Below, piece after piece: positions 1 through 9,090 of a stretch of DNA of 31,503 bases (positions are counted from its first letter, which is position 1; the number at the start of each line of letters is the position of its first letter). The stretch comes from Chrysochromulina parva (Eukaryota > Haptophyta > Prymnesiales > Chrysochromulinaceae): positions 1-31,503 of the forward strand of contig PJAB01000267.1 in the NCBI GenBank assembly GCA_002887195.1, in the 5' to 3' direction. Position numbers and translations under genes: made by a program. Below the pieces are notes generated by a model, which saw only the letters and a list, made by a program, of their open reading frames with translations, was not told the DNA's origin and did not search any database.

Positions 1-73
1 TGTGCCGAGCGTACTTGAGGATGCTGTCCTCCGCCTCGCAGTGGGCACACGTGCCGCGAATGAGCTCCGGCAT
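1..73 (-). CDS. Possible N-terminal fragment of a gene leaving the left edge
   Basis: Reading the minus strand from an ATG at 73 gives 24 codons open to the window edge, beginning MPELIRGTCAHCEAED. A CxxC pair could be the first half of a zinc-binding motif. The stretch is too short to assign a family, and the ATG has no supporting upstream signal. It could equally be chance. No function is proposed. Confidence 0.25.
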   Translation of the reverse strand, partial: MPELIRGTCAHCEAEDSILKYARH

Positions 74-688
74 CGCTCACCCAGGTACGGTCCAGGTTTA
101 CCCGGGTTTTGCGGGAAAAAGTTCAGGTAAACCGGGTTTTACCCGGCTCGAAACCACTGTTTGGCCTTCGTTGGGGCGGGTTTGAAAAGGTCGCAGTCCC
201 TCATCGCCCCCCACTCAAAAAGTCAGTTTCAACATACACACTGGGTCACCCTGACCGTGGCTGGAACGTCTTCGTGCGCTCCCGATCCCGACAAATATTA
301 ACAACGACTATTGATAATCTCGTTTCTCTCGTTAAGGCCCCACCACGCTCGCATGGTACCACACGCACAAACTGGTGACACTCACACACTGACACGCGAT
401 CTCACTCTCTAAAATGGTTTACGACCGGTAGATTGACTGACGAAACTCAGTGACTTGCCTAACCTCGCTCTCGCACATGTACCCACATGACACACACATA
501 CACACACACGCACTCAGACTCACGAATGTTCTCACCTATGAGGTGTTCCCGGGCGTCGCGAGCCCTCCCGGCGATGTTCGCGAGGGCTGTCTTCACATGC
601 GCGATTCGGTGGGGCTTGATCGCCGCGGCAGAGGGGCGAGGTTGGCACTCGCGGAGTCATCGACGCGCCGCAGCGCTTCACGGACGTG
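74..688. other. Intergenic stretch, no supported gene
   Basis: No reading frame here looks protein-like. A short perfect hairpin lies at 132-146 (arms CCGGGT and ACCCGG, loop TTT), with a related CCCGGGTTTT stretch just before it near 97-107. Positions 480-512 are rich in CA dinucleotides. Apparent frames at 109-378 and 450-1208 have low-complexity composition and no recognisable domain. Confidence 0.4.
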
Positions 689-1345
689 TCACGCTTGGGC
701 CGCCGCCGCCTCGTGGCGGCCGGGCAGAACCGCGAAGAGCGAGGTCGGAAGCGGCGGCGCCGAGCCGGGCTTGGAAGCCGTGCACCACTTACGCACGAAC
801 TCGTCGACGTTGACGACGGTCGCGCCCTCGGTGGGCGTTCGGAAGATTGCGTACGCCGCGAGGTGCTCGCCCCCCGACGTTTCGGCGTCCCACCGTGGCA
901 GCCGTGGCTTCTGGGCGCTGAGCTTGATGGGGCGCCAGCATCGCCAGATGACGTCGCACAGCAGCGTCTCGAGCGCGCCTCCGGTGAACAGGCCCGAGGC
1001 GAGCTCGGCGCACATGTTCTCCAGCCCACCGAGGGCGGGGGTCGCGCTCGCGCATTCGAAGACCGCCGCCTCGAGCGGCCGGCGCCCGTCCGAGCCGGCG
1101 GTCTCGAGCTGCACCTTGAGCGTGGCCATGAAGGCGCCCTCGTCGACCACGGACCAGTCGAGGCCCAGCACCGCCGCCAGGAACTTGAGCGCGTTGCGCG
1201 AGCCTTGACCTCCTCTAAGATAGGGATCCAGCACCCCCGCTACCAGGCCCGTGCTCTCGAGGTAGGTGAGCGTGCGTTTGGAGCAGAGCTTGCCGCCGCC
1301 CGGCAGCTTCTCGAGCTCGGCGAGCAACGCGCGGGCGCCGTCCCC
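689..1345 (-). CDS. Probable 3' exon of an uncharacterised protein
   Basis: The minus strand is open for about 218 codons, ending at a stop at 689. There is no ATG at the 5' end. Instead the open frame starts next to a good acceptor-like sequence (pyrimidine-rich CTCCTGTGTTTAG, about 1346-1358), so this is more likely a terminal exon than a whole gene. The product is well mixed in composition, with segments such as LTYLESTGLVAGVLDPYLRG and LCDVIWRCWRPIKLSAQKPR, and it ends in an Ala-rich tail. I do not recognise the family; a degenerate transposon-derived frame is an alternative. The upstream exon was not found in 1360-1840. Confidence 0.4.
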   Translation of the reverse strand, partial: GDGARALLAELEKLPGGGKLCSKRTLTYLESTGLVAGVLDPYLRGGQGSRNALKFLAAVLGLDWSVVDEGAFMATLKVQLETAGSDGRRPLEAAVFECASATPALGGLENMCAELASGLFTGGALETLLCDVIWRCWRPIKLSAQKPRLPRWDAETSGGEHLAAYAIFRTPTEGATVVNVDEFVRKWCTASKPGSAPPLPTSLFAVLPGRHEAAAAQA

Positions 1346-1358
1346 TAAACACAGGAGC

Positions 1359-1838
1359 CGCTATCACTATGGACGGAGGTGTGGCCGACACAATCCGTGG
1401 TAACACAGGCCGTTACACGGCGGGGCGTGGCGCGTGGGGGAAGAATAGGCGCCGTACTAGCTTCTGTGCGCTAGCCGCTAAGCCTAAGGCCTGTGCATCA
1501 ACCCTTTGTCCTGTGCAAACCCGTCCACCTTCCGGTATACCCCCGAGTGTAACGGCGTCGCCCTCTGCGCTTTGGGAAATCATTCAAATTCGCGAAATAG
1601 ATTACTAGCTTCAACCGCGAGTGTCAACACCGACCGAGCCAGCCGCGAGCACGAGCCGTCCCTCAATAGAGGCGTCCACGAGACGCCAAAAGCTTCAACG
1701 ATGACGTACTGTAACTGCAACTTCTAATGCCGTGCGCTAACCGTTACTAACTCGTATAGTTTTGTGGACATCCAGCGAGGTGACAGGTGAGGTGTCAAAC
1801 GTGACAATCACAGGTGGCATCCCCAATCTGCCTCCACG
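1359..1838. other. Intergenic or intronic stretch
   Basis: No convincing coding frame was found. The stretch separates the exon ending at 689 from the 3' end of the IQ/PDZ gene at 1839. It may hold an intron and an upstream exon of the former, but no donor could be paired with confidence. Confidence 0.35.
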
Positions 1839-4786
1839 TCATTGCAACAACCTCGAGCGCCGCGTCATATTCTTTATTTCCTCAGAGTTCCACGCGGTAA
1901 ATGTAGTGCCTCGCAGGTTGTTCACGCGATGCCTTGCGAGCATCCTGCCTTTCTCCTGCATGGCTCGCTGCAAGTCTGCCTTGCACACTTCAAGGGCCGA
2001 GCGCTCCCGTCGCACAATCTTGAGTGCCTCGGTGACGGCTGCTCGAGCCGAGTCCTCTTGCTCCACTGCCAGGCGTAAGCACTCGTGCGTAGCGTGGTCC
2101 TCGAGATGGCTGACAGTGAAGCGGTCTTTAGTCTGCACGACCTGATGGCGTGCACTGCAGTGCCCGTCGAGCTCCTGAACCCTTTGAGGAAGGACAATCG
2201 TCAGAAAGTGGAGCAACGTTTCTTCCTGCGCCCCGAGCGTCTGCGCCCCCGAGCTCGCAATCTCTTCAAGCTCAGCCATTGCAAGGAGGATGGGCTTATT
2301 GGCTTCCGCACGACGGCGCGCCACCTTGCTCACTTCCAACTTGAATTCTTGCTTGAGTGTCGCCTCGGAGGGCTCGACACCGTAACGCCCAATGTAGGTC
2401 TCCCGGATGACATCTTTTCGAACTTCGTCTCTCGCCTCCTCCAAGGCATCTGGGGCGGTCGGCAGCAGGCGCAGGCTCGGGTTCTGTTCCAGATTCTTCC
2501 GGCACGACTCGACTGATGCGAGTAACTCTTGTTGCGTCCCACGTACCACGGCGAGAGCCTGTTTCACGCGAGTTATCATCTTGGACATGGATATGCTGAC
2601 GTCCTTCAGCTCCTTGTGTAGCTGAATCGAAGACTTCATACCTCGAGGCGTGAGGGCGGTAGTCGTCAAGACGCGAGGAACCGGCACCCAGACAACCGCT
2701 GTAGTCAGCTCCGAGAGCACATCGCCCTGACTCATCTGTCTCTCGCCAGGTCTTGCGGTCGACCCCTTGGCTTTCAGCGGTGACTGTTTGCTCATCGAGA
2801 CCACGCTCAGCAAGTGTGCGACCGGTTGCACGATAAAAGTGCTCGTCCCACCCGTCCCGATGAGGTCGCCAAAGTCGACGCTCGATGGATTCAGATGGCC
2901 GTTGATAGCGAGAACGACATCGTCGAGTTCGAGGCCCGCTCGTGCTGCTCCGCCCTGCGGGTCGACCCAAGCAACTACTGGCCTCTGACGGAACGGGGCC
3001 TGTCCGGGCTTGTCTGGCAGTCGGATCTCGGGCAATCCCCATAAACGTCTCTTGTCGAGCTCCTTGTCTGACGCGATGCGAAGACCTAATGAAGTGCCAG
3101 AAGACCTGCAGACCTCGACCCGTCGCGTGCCCTCGCCAAGCAACAATGCTTCGAGAGGGTCCTCCTCCAATTCCAACGGTGCCAACTCTGCCACTTCCTC
3201 TGCTCGATCGTAAAGAGCAGGTGCTGTCAGCTCTTCGTCGGCAGAGAGATGCAGGAGAGGCTGCGGTGCAGACCGCGCAACACAGTTGTGGCGAGCATGC
3301 TGGCCACGGTGCACGGCTTGCAGCTTAGTCGCCGCGTCAGCCTGCTCGCGGAGGACTTGGCGATCGCGCCGACCGCGATGCACAGCCTGCAGCTTGGTGG
3401 CCGCTGCGCCCCGCTCTTCCGTCTCCTTCTCTTCCTTCTTCTGCTTCTCCTGGAACTTCTCTGCCTTCACCATCTTCGCCTTCTTCCCACGGACCGCAGT
3501 CTGTATCACAGTTGCTGCCGCATCTTGCTCCCCGTTCTCCTCCGACAGCCTCGGCTTGCCTTTCTTAGCCATTTTGCCGCGCACGGCTGATTGCACGACA
3601 GTCGCCGCTGCGTCCTGCTCTTCCTTCTCTTGCTCGCCTACCGACTGCTCTGACAGCGAATCGGCACGAAAGCCGGACAGACAATGAGCATGAGCAGAAT
3701 AGCACGAGCAGGGGATTAGAGTGCAAGCCGACTCACCCCTTTGGTTTGCTGCGGCAAGACCTCGTCATCATCAGGCGGAGGCTCGTCATCGTCTGGCGGC
3801 TCGTCGTCGTCGTCAAGCGGTTCGTTATCATGAGGCGGTGGCTCATCATCAGGAGGCGGTTCGTCATCATCAGGTGGCTCGTCGTCGGATGGCGGCGCAT
3901 CGTCATCGGCATGCGGTGCGGGAGTCTGTGCAGCCGCAGAGCTAGTGTCTGCCCGCAGAGCCTGTGTCTGCGCAGAGCCTGTGTCCGCTGCTACATGAGC
4001 TTGCAGTAGGTGCTGCGGCTCGGCCTCGCCGTCGTCGGGCGGCATGTCGTCGTCAGCTCTCAGTCGTGCATGCGGCGCTGCTGTGCCGGGTCGGAGCGCA
4101 TCTTTCTCTGCATCGGCAGCTCCTGCCACGCCATTGACCGGTGGCGCGTCGTCCGGAGGCGGCTCGTCATCGTCAGGTGGCAGCTCATCCTGATCCTCCC
4201 TCTCCCTCAACAGATCCTGCTTGACCTTTTTGGCCTTTTTGCCTCGCACAGCTGACTGCACGACAGTCGCCGCTGCATCCTGCTCTTCCTTCACCTGCTT
4301 CTCATGCAGTTTTCCTGCCTTCACCTTCTGTGCAATCTTTCCACGGACCGCGGACTGCACCACAGTTGCTGCCGCAACCTGCGCCTTCTTCTCCTTAAAC
4401 AGCTTCTGCGTGACCCTCTTTGCACTTTTTGAGCGTATGGCTGACTGCACGACGGTTGCGGCTGCATCTTCATCTTCGGGCAAACCATCCGAGCCATCGT
4501 CATCTACGACCACGTTTGATTGCATCCCCACTGCAACACTTGCCGCACCACGCCCGCCGGCTTCTTCTTCTGGCAAATCATCTGAGTCGTCGTCATTCAC
4601 GTTGGCCTGCGCCCCTTCTGCAGCACTTGTCATGCCCTGCCCGTCAACTTCTTCTTCGGGCAAATCATCCGAGTCGTCATCCACATTGGTTCGATTTGCT
4701 CGCACGACCTCTTCCTCACCATCATCGTCGGATTCGGGAGGTTTTGCATCGTCCTCCTCCGCGGCGCCACGGTGCTTCCCAGGCAT
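1839..4786 (-). CDS. IQ-repeat and PDZ-domain scaffold protein, two exons
   Basis: Two long minus-strand frames are one gene: exon 1 is 4786-3737 and exon 2 is 3644-1839, giving about 951 aa. The 92-base intron has a strong GTGAGT donor and an AGAGCAG acceptor, and phase 0 is kept. Seven degenerate IQ-like motifs of the form AATVVQSAVRGKxAKK occur: three in exon 1, then an Asp/Pro-rich spacer (DDDEPPPDD), then four in exon 2, the last two being AATKLQAVHRG. A PDZ-like domain follows at about residues 524-624 (SLGLRI start, later GGAARAGLELDDVVLAING). The C-terminal third is charged and probably coiled coil. IQ motifs in general bind calmodulin or myosin light chains, and PDZ domains bind C-terminal peptides, so a calcium-responsive scaffold is inferred. 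The N-terminus is highly acidic. ATG at 4786; the TATA-like AATAAAAGG sits about 120 bases upstream. Confidence 0.75.
3645..3736 (-). other. Intron of the IQ/PDZ gene (92 bases)
   Basis: Donor GTGAGT begins at 3736 and acceptor AG ends at 3645 on the minus strand. The exon frames differ on each side, and joining restores an IQ repeat preceded by EQEKEEQDAAATVVQ, matching the spacer style of the other repeats. Confidence 0.75.
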
Positions 4787-5170
4787 GGACTTGCGGCCGA
4801 GTCACACGGAACCGCGTGCTTGTGAAGCCACAGTTCCGTGAGAATGGCAAAGAGCGAAGATCGAGGCGTGCCGCGCGCCAATCGTGTGGCCGTGTGCGGC
4901 CCTTTTATTCCAACGAGTGTGTGTGCGAGTGAGGACGTTTGTGGGGAAACATCAAACAATGGTACCGGCATAAAGACAGGGAGCCGGTAAGCGCACGTTG
5001 CGCTTAAATGGAGCGTGGCTTGCAGAGCTCCCGATGAGCTGCACACACATAACTACTACTACTACTACTACCGGGTACCGCGCTGAGACTTCTATGTGAC
5101 TCCTATGAATGACTGAAGATGAAGACACTGTCAGCGACCTGACCTCTCCGTACGGGGGCGTGAGGGCATC
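4787..5170. other. Upstream region of the IQ/PDZ gene with a microsatellite
   Basis: This stretch holds the putative promoter of the minus-strand IQ/PDZ gene, including a TATA-like AATAAAAGG (minus strand) at about 4901-4909, and an ACT trinucleotide repeat at 5052-5071. A good minus-strand acceptor-like site (TTCATCTTCAG, near 5117) could belong to a last exon of the PAN-like gene. Confidence 0.4.
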
Positions 5171-5453
5171 CTCACCAGTATGCCCTCGGCCCCCAGGTCC
5201 CGTTGGTCATAGCGCGCCCCTCAGGCACTAACAGGAAGCCCTCGACCCCCGGGTCCCGTTGGTCATAGCGCGTCCCTCAGGCACTCACCAGTATGCCCTC
5301 GGCCCCCAGGTCCCGTTGGTCATAGCGCGCCCCTCAGGCACTAACAGGATGCCCTCGACCCCCGGGTCCCGTTGGTCATAGCGCGCCCTTCAGGCACTCA
5401 CCAGTATGCCCTCGGCCCCCAGGTCCCGTTGGTCATAGCGCGCCCCTCAGGCA
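5171..5453 (-). repeat. Five-unit tandem array (A-B-A-B-A) copied from a CDS 3' end
   Basis: Five units alternate between two types: A (57 bases) at 5171-5227, 5284-5340 and 5397-5453, and B (56 bases) at 5228-5283 and 5341-5396, so the higher-order period is 113. The last A unit is the coding 3' end of the PAN-like gene (residues PEGRAMTNGTWGPRAYW and stop). Read on the minus strand, A units end in a donor-like TACTG|GTGAG and B units end in an acceptor-like CCTGTTAG. Type-specific substitutions show that the A-B dimer was the unit amplified. Confidence 0.9.
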
Positions 5454-6528
5454 GTAGCGCGCCGGACCACCAAGGCACGCCATCGACCATCGCCTTCCGA
5501 TGACGCTGCATAAAGGCGGGGCGCATCGGGCTCGTCTTCGATCTCATGTTGACCTCGGGAGCCCAGGGCTCCTCCGAGAACTTGAGCCAGCAGTCGCCAA
5601 TCGAGTGCGAGTGCGCATCCGGCTCGAAGCACACAGGGCGTGAACACCAGGTCCACACGTTGCACGGGAGCTGTGAGTACGGTCCGCCGGATTTGGCTGG
5701 CTTGTGTGCAAAGCACGCGGCCTCGCACGCCTGCCATGTGGCCTGCTTGTGCCCGATGCCCCAATGCACGCCTAGCCCATCATAGTCCGCCGCCTCCTCG
5801 TGGTAGCCGACGAGCCTGGTGCCAGCACTGAGCACCTCGCGATACAGCAGCGTCGTGGGTGACGTGTCGAAACACCTCGGCTCGACGTGTGCGTAGCCGT
5901 CGATGGCGGGCGAGCCGCACGCGCGCGTCGTGTTGCACTTGTCCTTGCCGATGCAACCATAATAGGACGGTGGCACCTTGCAGTCAGCGCATGCCTTCTT
6001 CTCAAGCACGACGCCGCTCGCCCAACGCAGCTTTGGGTTCTGCGGCGGCTTGCCGCGCCAAGCCTCAAGCGACTTGGCCGCGCGCGCGAGCGCGTCGGGC
6101 TGCTGGTTCTTGAGCCAGCACTCGTGCGGCGGGTCCAAGTGCCAGACAAACGTGTTGCACTGTGCTCCCGCGCCAATATCCATCACAGGCACGTATGCCC
6201 TGCACGCAGCGCAGCAGGCCTCCGCCGACGGCTGCGGATTGTCAGAGCCCGGCAATACGACCGAGCCCCAGAGCTCAATGTGCATGGTGGCGTTGCACGA
6301 ATTCGCCGCAATGGTCGCTGACGACGACGACATGGACTGCGAGGAAGTGGGAGAAGGTGGCGGTGGAGGTATTGCTGCTACAATTGTGGAGGCGGCTCGG
6401 AAAAGCTTTGCTCGTCGGATGGGCGCGGCCGAGACGGCGGACTGATGAGTAACAAATTGCTGCGTAATATTCGCGATGAGCAGGAGCAGTGGAATGACGG
6501 TCAGACACGCGAGGAGGCCGCCGCGCAT
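5398..6528 (-). CDS. Cys-rich PAN/Apple-like type II membrane protein
   Basis: The 376-aa frame starts with ATG at 6528 and a signal anchor at residues 4-24 (LLACLTVIPLLLLIANI), so the bulk of the protein should be lumenal or extracellular. About 20 cysteines fall in two similar modules. The first has EACCAACRA, CNTFVWHL and ECWLKNQQ; the second has ACEAACFAHKP, CNVWTWCSRPVC and DCWLKFSEEPW. The spacing of C..C..C, CNTFVW and CWLK fits PAN/Apple-type folds, which bind protein or carbohydrate partners. The stop lies in the first unit of a tandem array directly after a strong donor-like GTGAGT, so splicing to a short last exon is possible. The gene is divergent from the membrane protein starting at 6681. 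Confidence 0.7.
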   Translation of the reverse strand: MRGGLLACLTVIPLLLLIANITQQFVTHQSAVSAAPIRRAKLFRAASTIVAAIPPPPPSPTSSQSMSSSSATIAANSCNATMHIELWGSVVLPGSDNPQPSAEACCAACRAYVPVMDIGAGAQCNTFVWHLDPPHECWLKNQQPDALARAAKSLEAWRGKPPQNPKLRWASGVVLEKKACADCKVPPSYYGCIGKDKCNTTRACGSPAIDGYAHVEPRCFDTSPTTLLYREVLSAGTRLVGYHEEAADYDGLGVHWGIGHKQATWQACEAACFAHKPAKSGGPYSQLPCNVWTWCSRPVCFEPDAHSHSIGDCWLKFSEEPWAPEVNMRSKTSPMRPAFMQRHRKAMVDGVPWWSGALLPEGRAMTNGTWGPRAYW

Positions 6529-6680
6529 CTAAAAGCGTGTGAAGGTGTGAGTTTGTGCAGGTCTGCATGCATCGAGACATTGTGCTTCCATTGTGCTCCG
6601 TGCTCCTTGTGCAGCGCCTGCTTGTTTGTGTGAATTACCGGTACATGTATCATGGGAAGTTAGCGAGAAATCTTGTACAA
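6529..6680. promoter_or_regulatory. Short divergent intergenic region
   Basis: Only about 150 bases separate the start codons of the PAN-like gene (minus, 6528) and the membrane protein (plus, 6681), so both 5' untranslated regions and promoters must fit here. No clear TATA box was seen. A shared bidirectional promoter is inferred from spacing alone. Confidence 0.35.
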
Positions 6681-7919
6681 ATGCGTTGGTGGCTCTTGTA
6701 CACCTTGCTTTCGATTGTCAACGCCGCTCATGATGCTACTCGCGGACGAATGGCCGTCGTCGAATCGAACACCAACGGCGAGGAGAGAAAGTCTCCTCCG
6801 CCGCGGCAGCGTCTCGCAGAGGAGGGGGACGAGGATGAGGATGTTTTCCGCCCAAGTATAGCGGACGAGCACAAGGACAAGGGCGAGGACGAGGGCGAGG
6901 ACGAGATGGAGGAGGACGAGGAGGTGGAGGAGAAGGAGGAGGAGCGGTTGCGTCGGGAGAAGGGCAAGAAGCAAAATGCGCCACCGCCGATGCCACTGCC
7001 TCCAAAGCTACCGCCGCCAAGGCCACCGCCACCGCCGCCAACGAGGCCAGAACAGGTACGCATCACCTTCACTCACGCCATCAGCGAGCACCCACTCGCC
7101 ATGCCTGCACGCGATGGTAGCGTGGAGCAGCAGGGCTCAGAGTACGAGCCGCTCCCGGCTCAAGAAGTTTTTGAGTCAAGGCGAACGGCGATGATCATGC
7201 TTCTGGTCGGTGTGCTAATCTTCACAGCTGCAGGTCTGTGTCTGACACTTGGCCTCAATGACCAGGCGCCCCGGTCGCACAGCACGAAGGCGACGCGAAA
7301 GAGCCGCAAAAAGGCCATCGAGGCGGCGGTAGTCGACCTCATAGAAGACGACCATGACGTGGAGATCGGATCTCGGCAACCTCTCCGGCGAGCTCAGCCT
7401 CAAGGAAAACAGAGAGATAAGCTGCGGCCCGAAGGCCAGGCGCCCAAGAGGGCGGCTGATGATGATGATGAGGGCGAGCTCGCCATCGACCGCGAAGATA
7501 TCGAGGCGGTTGAGAGTTTCGGCAATTTCACAGTCAAGGTGCACGTCGAGTTGCCCTCGATCTCGGGTGGCGAGATCGTCTCCTTCCGGGTCACGAAGCG
7601 CCGTCTCGGCAGCAGCTTCGACGAGCTGTACGGCGTGCTCTTGCAAGGCGTGCCGCCGGGCACGCTCTCCCTCGAGCAGATTGGCGCGATGCAGATGCAT
7701 TACGAGAACCACGATGGCGAGATGCTCGAGGTCACGCGAGATTCCACCGAGATGTCCGAGCTCGTGAGCGAGGCTCAGGCCATCTTCGTCTCGCGACGTG
7801 CCAAGGCCGCCAGCACGCGCGCTGCCGGCGGCCCCCGCCAGATCGGCCACACTGGGTACGCGGGCGACGCGACGCCGCTCGACATGACTCGTGCTGCTGC
7901 GGTGCTTGGAGCACGCTGA
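6681..7919 (+). CDS. Single-pass membrane protein with acidic and Pro-rich ectodomain and a PB1-like C-terminal region
   Basis: The chosen start, ATG at 6681, gives 412 aa and opens with a typical signal peptide (MRWWLLYTLLSIVNAA). An upstream in-frame start at 6555 would add a poorly conserved-looking leader. Next come a Glu/Asp-rich stretch (about residues 60-95), a polyproline stretch (100-122), a transmembrane helix at about 170-192 (MIMLLVGVLIFTAAGLCLTLGL), and a basic then acidic linker. Residues about 282-373 have the beta-rich pattern of a PB1 or ubiquitin-like fold (FTVKVHVELP, then MHYENHDGEMLEVTRD). The fold assignment is tentative. A donor-like CAGGTACGC at 7053 and acceptor-like CTTCACAG at 7220-7227 would break the frame if used, so the unspliced reading is preferred. 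Confidence 0.65.
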   Translation: MRWWLLYTLLSIVNAAHDATRGRMAVVESNTNGEERKSPPPRQRLAEEGDEDEDVFRPSIADEHKDKGEDEGEDEMEEDEEVEEKEEERLRREKGKKQNAPPPMPLPPKLPPPRPPPPPPTRPEQVRITFTHAISEHPLAMPARDGSVEQQGSEYEPLPAQEVFESRRTAMIMLLVGVLIFTAAGLCLTLGLNDQAPRSHSTKATRKSRKKAIEAAVVDLIEDDHDVEIGSRQPLRRAQPQGKQRDKLRPEGQAPKRAADDDDEGELAIDREDIEAVESFGNFTVKVHVELPSISGGEIVSFRVTKRRLGSSFDELYGVLLQGVPPGTLSLEQIGAMQMHYENHDGEMLEVTRDSTEMSELVSEAQAIFVSRRAKAASTRAAGGPRQIGHTGYAGDATPLDMTRAAAVLGAR

Positions 7920-8397
7920 AGCGCCCTCTTCTGCAAGATGTCGTGTAGTACGCGATGTGTAGACGAAGACGTCTGTATGTATACATGTATACATGTAGCT
8001 GGCGCGAGCGCGGATGGTGAGCGCGTATTAACAAGCGCGTATCCTTGCTCTCATGAATCCGGTCATGATTTCATTACAGTATGATTTGCGTGCTTTGAAT
8101 ACTGCATTTTTGGCCTTACGAAATACTAACGAAATACATGTATAACAGAGGTCAGAGCTCAACACCGCTCGTATACTTCTAGAAACTAAAGTCTTTCAGT
8201 GCCTCGCTGTGCTCGGAGGATTACAATTGTACCAAGATGATACTTTTGTGCGTGTTTTTGTGCGTTGGTGGCCATCTGATGCGTCGCGCCGCGTTGGGTG
8301 GCGCGCCTCGTTTTTGGCGCTGTGGCGAGCGAGCTCCTCGGAGATCGGGTCCCCCGCTTCGGTGCTTGCTGACCGTGCGCCCGCGAGCCTTCGGACA
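7920..8397. other. Intergenic region with an 18-base palindrome
   Basis: This stretch lies between two plus-strand genes. A perfect 18-base palindrome, ATGTATACATGTATACAT, is at 7977-7994, and a related ATACATGTATAA is near 8133-8144. The part after 8237 could encode a leader in another frame (see the DUF1499 entry). The stretch is relatively AT-rich around 8050-8150. Confidence 0.5.
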
Positions 8398-9090
8398 ATG
8401 CGCCTCGAACACGCGGCCATTTCCCGTCGCTTCGTGGCCGCCGCAATCGCACCGCTGCTCGCACTGCCCTCTTTGGCACCTCTTGCGTGTGCCTTTCCCA
8501 ACGAAAAGGGACCGGTCGTACCAAAGATAAAAAATCCAGGCCCCAAGCCAACAGACATTGGACTCAAGCCGGATGGCCAGCTGCGGCCGTGCCTCGATGG
8601 CAAACCACATTGCTTCTCGTCGAGTACCGTCGTCGGTGAGTACAAGGCAAACATCAACCAGATTGGCAGCGGCTGGATCGTCCAGCCGTGGCGCTTCAAG
8701 AGCATCACAGTTGCGGGAGCTTTCAGCGACCTCAAGGAAGTCCTCGCGGCATATCCACCAGGCCAGAACGGTATCGACGGGGGAGGCTTCGCCATCATTT
8801 CGCAAAAGTTCCCCGAGTCGGCGGATGATTCGGCATATCTCTACGCTCAGTTCGAGTCGAGCGTTGGCTACATCGACGACATGGAGTTTGCCCTGTTGAA
8901 CGGGGTGGTCAACGTGCGAACTTCCTCACGGCTGGGCTTTCTCGACTTCGGGGTGAACGCGAAGCGCTACAACTACTTTGCCACCAAGCTGGGGAGCAAG
9001 AAAGGTTGGACTACCAACTTAGTGCGCGCCCAGGATCACCTGGATTATTTTGGGCAGAACGACGTCACCGATTCAGATGTGGGGGCGTGA
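8398..9090 (+). CDS. DUF1499 family protein, probably thylakoid-lumenal
   Basis: The 230-aa product from ATG at 8398 begins with a twin-arginine-like signal (ISRRFVAAAIAPLLALPSLAPLACA). The mature part matches the DUF1499 pattern: GLKPDGQLRPCLDGKPHCFSSS, later GYIDDMEFALL, then VRTSSRLGFLDFGVNAKRYNYF. DUF1499 proteins of algae and plants are plastid-associated and their biochemical role is not settled. A plastid lumen protein in a secondary-plastid alga needs an ER signal and transit peptide before the lumenal signal. No ATG exists in this frame upstream, but a different frame from 8237 encodes MILLCVFLCVGGHLMRRAALG, a plausible leader, so a missed exon or a frame error is possible. The mature domain call is strong; the start is not. 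Confidence 0.75.
   Translation: MRLEHAAISRRFVAAAIAPLLALPSLAPLACAFPNEKGPVVPKIKNPGPKPTDIGLKPDGQLRPCLDGKPHCFSSSTVVGEYKANINQIGSGWIVQPWRFKSITVAGAFSDLKEVLAAYPPGQNGIDGGGFAIISQKFPESADDSAYLYAQFESSVGYIDDMEFALLNGVVNVRTSSRLGFLDFGVNAKRYNYFATKLGSKKGWTTNLVRAQDHLDYFGQNDVTDSDVGA

Noticed and set aside
450..1348. Plus-strand frames of 252 and 220 aa in the left region
   Set aside because: They are antisense to the more protein-like minus-strand exon at 689-1345.
4686..4700. GGTTCGATT considered as a tRNA T-arm
   Set aside because: It lies in the IQ/PDZ coding exon and no acceptor stem or anticodon arm could be drawn around it.
7056..7227. Possible intron in the 6681-7919 gene (GTACGC to CTTCACAG)
   Set aside because: Its length, 172 bases, would shift the frame and remove the transmembrane helix, while the unspliced frame stays open and coherent.
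7215..7994. Minus-strand 259-aa frame opposite the membrane protein
   Set aside because: The plus strand carries a signal peptide, a transmembrane helix and a structured C-terminus; the minus frame shows no domain.
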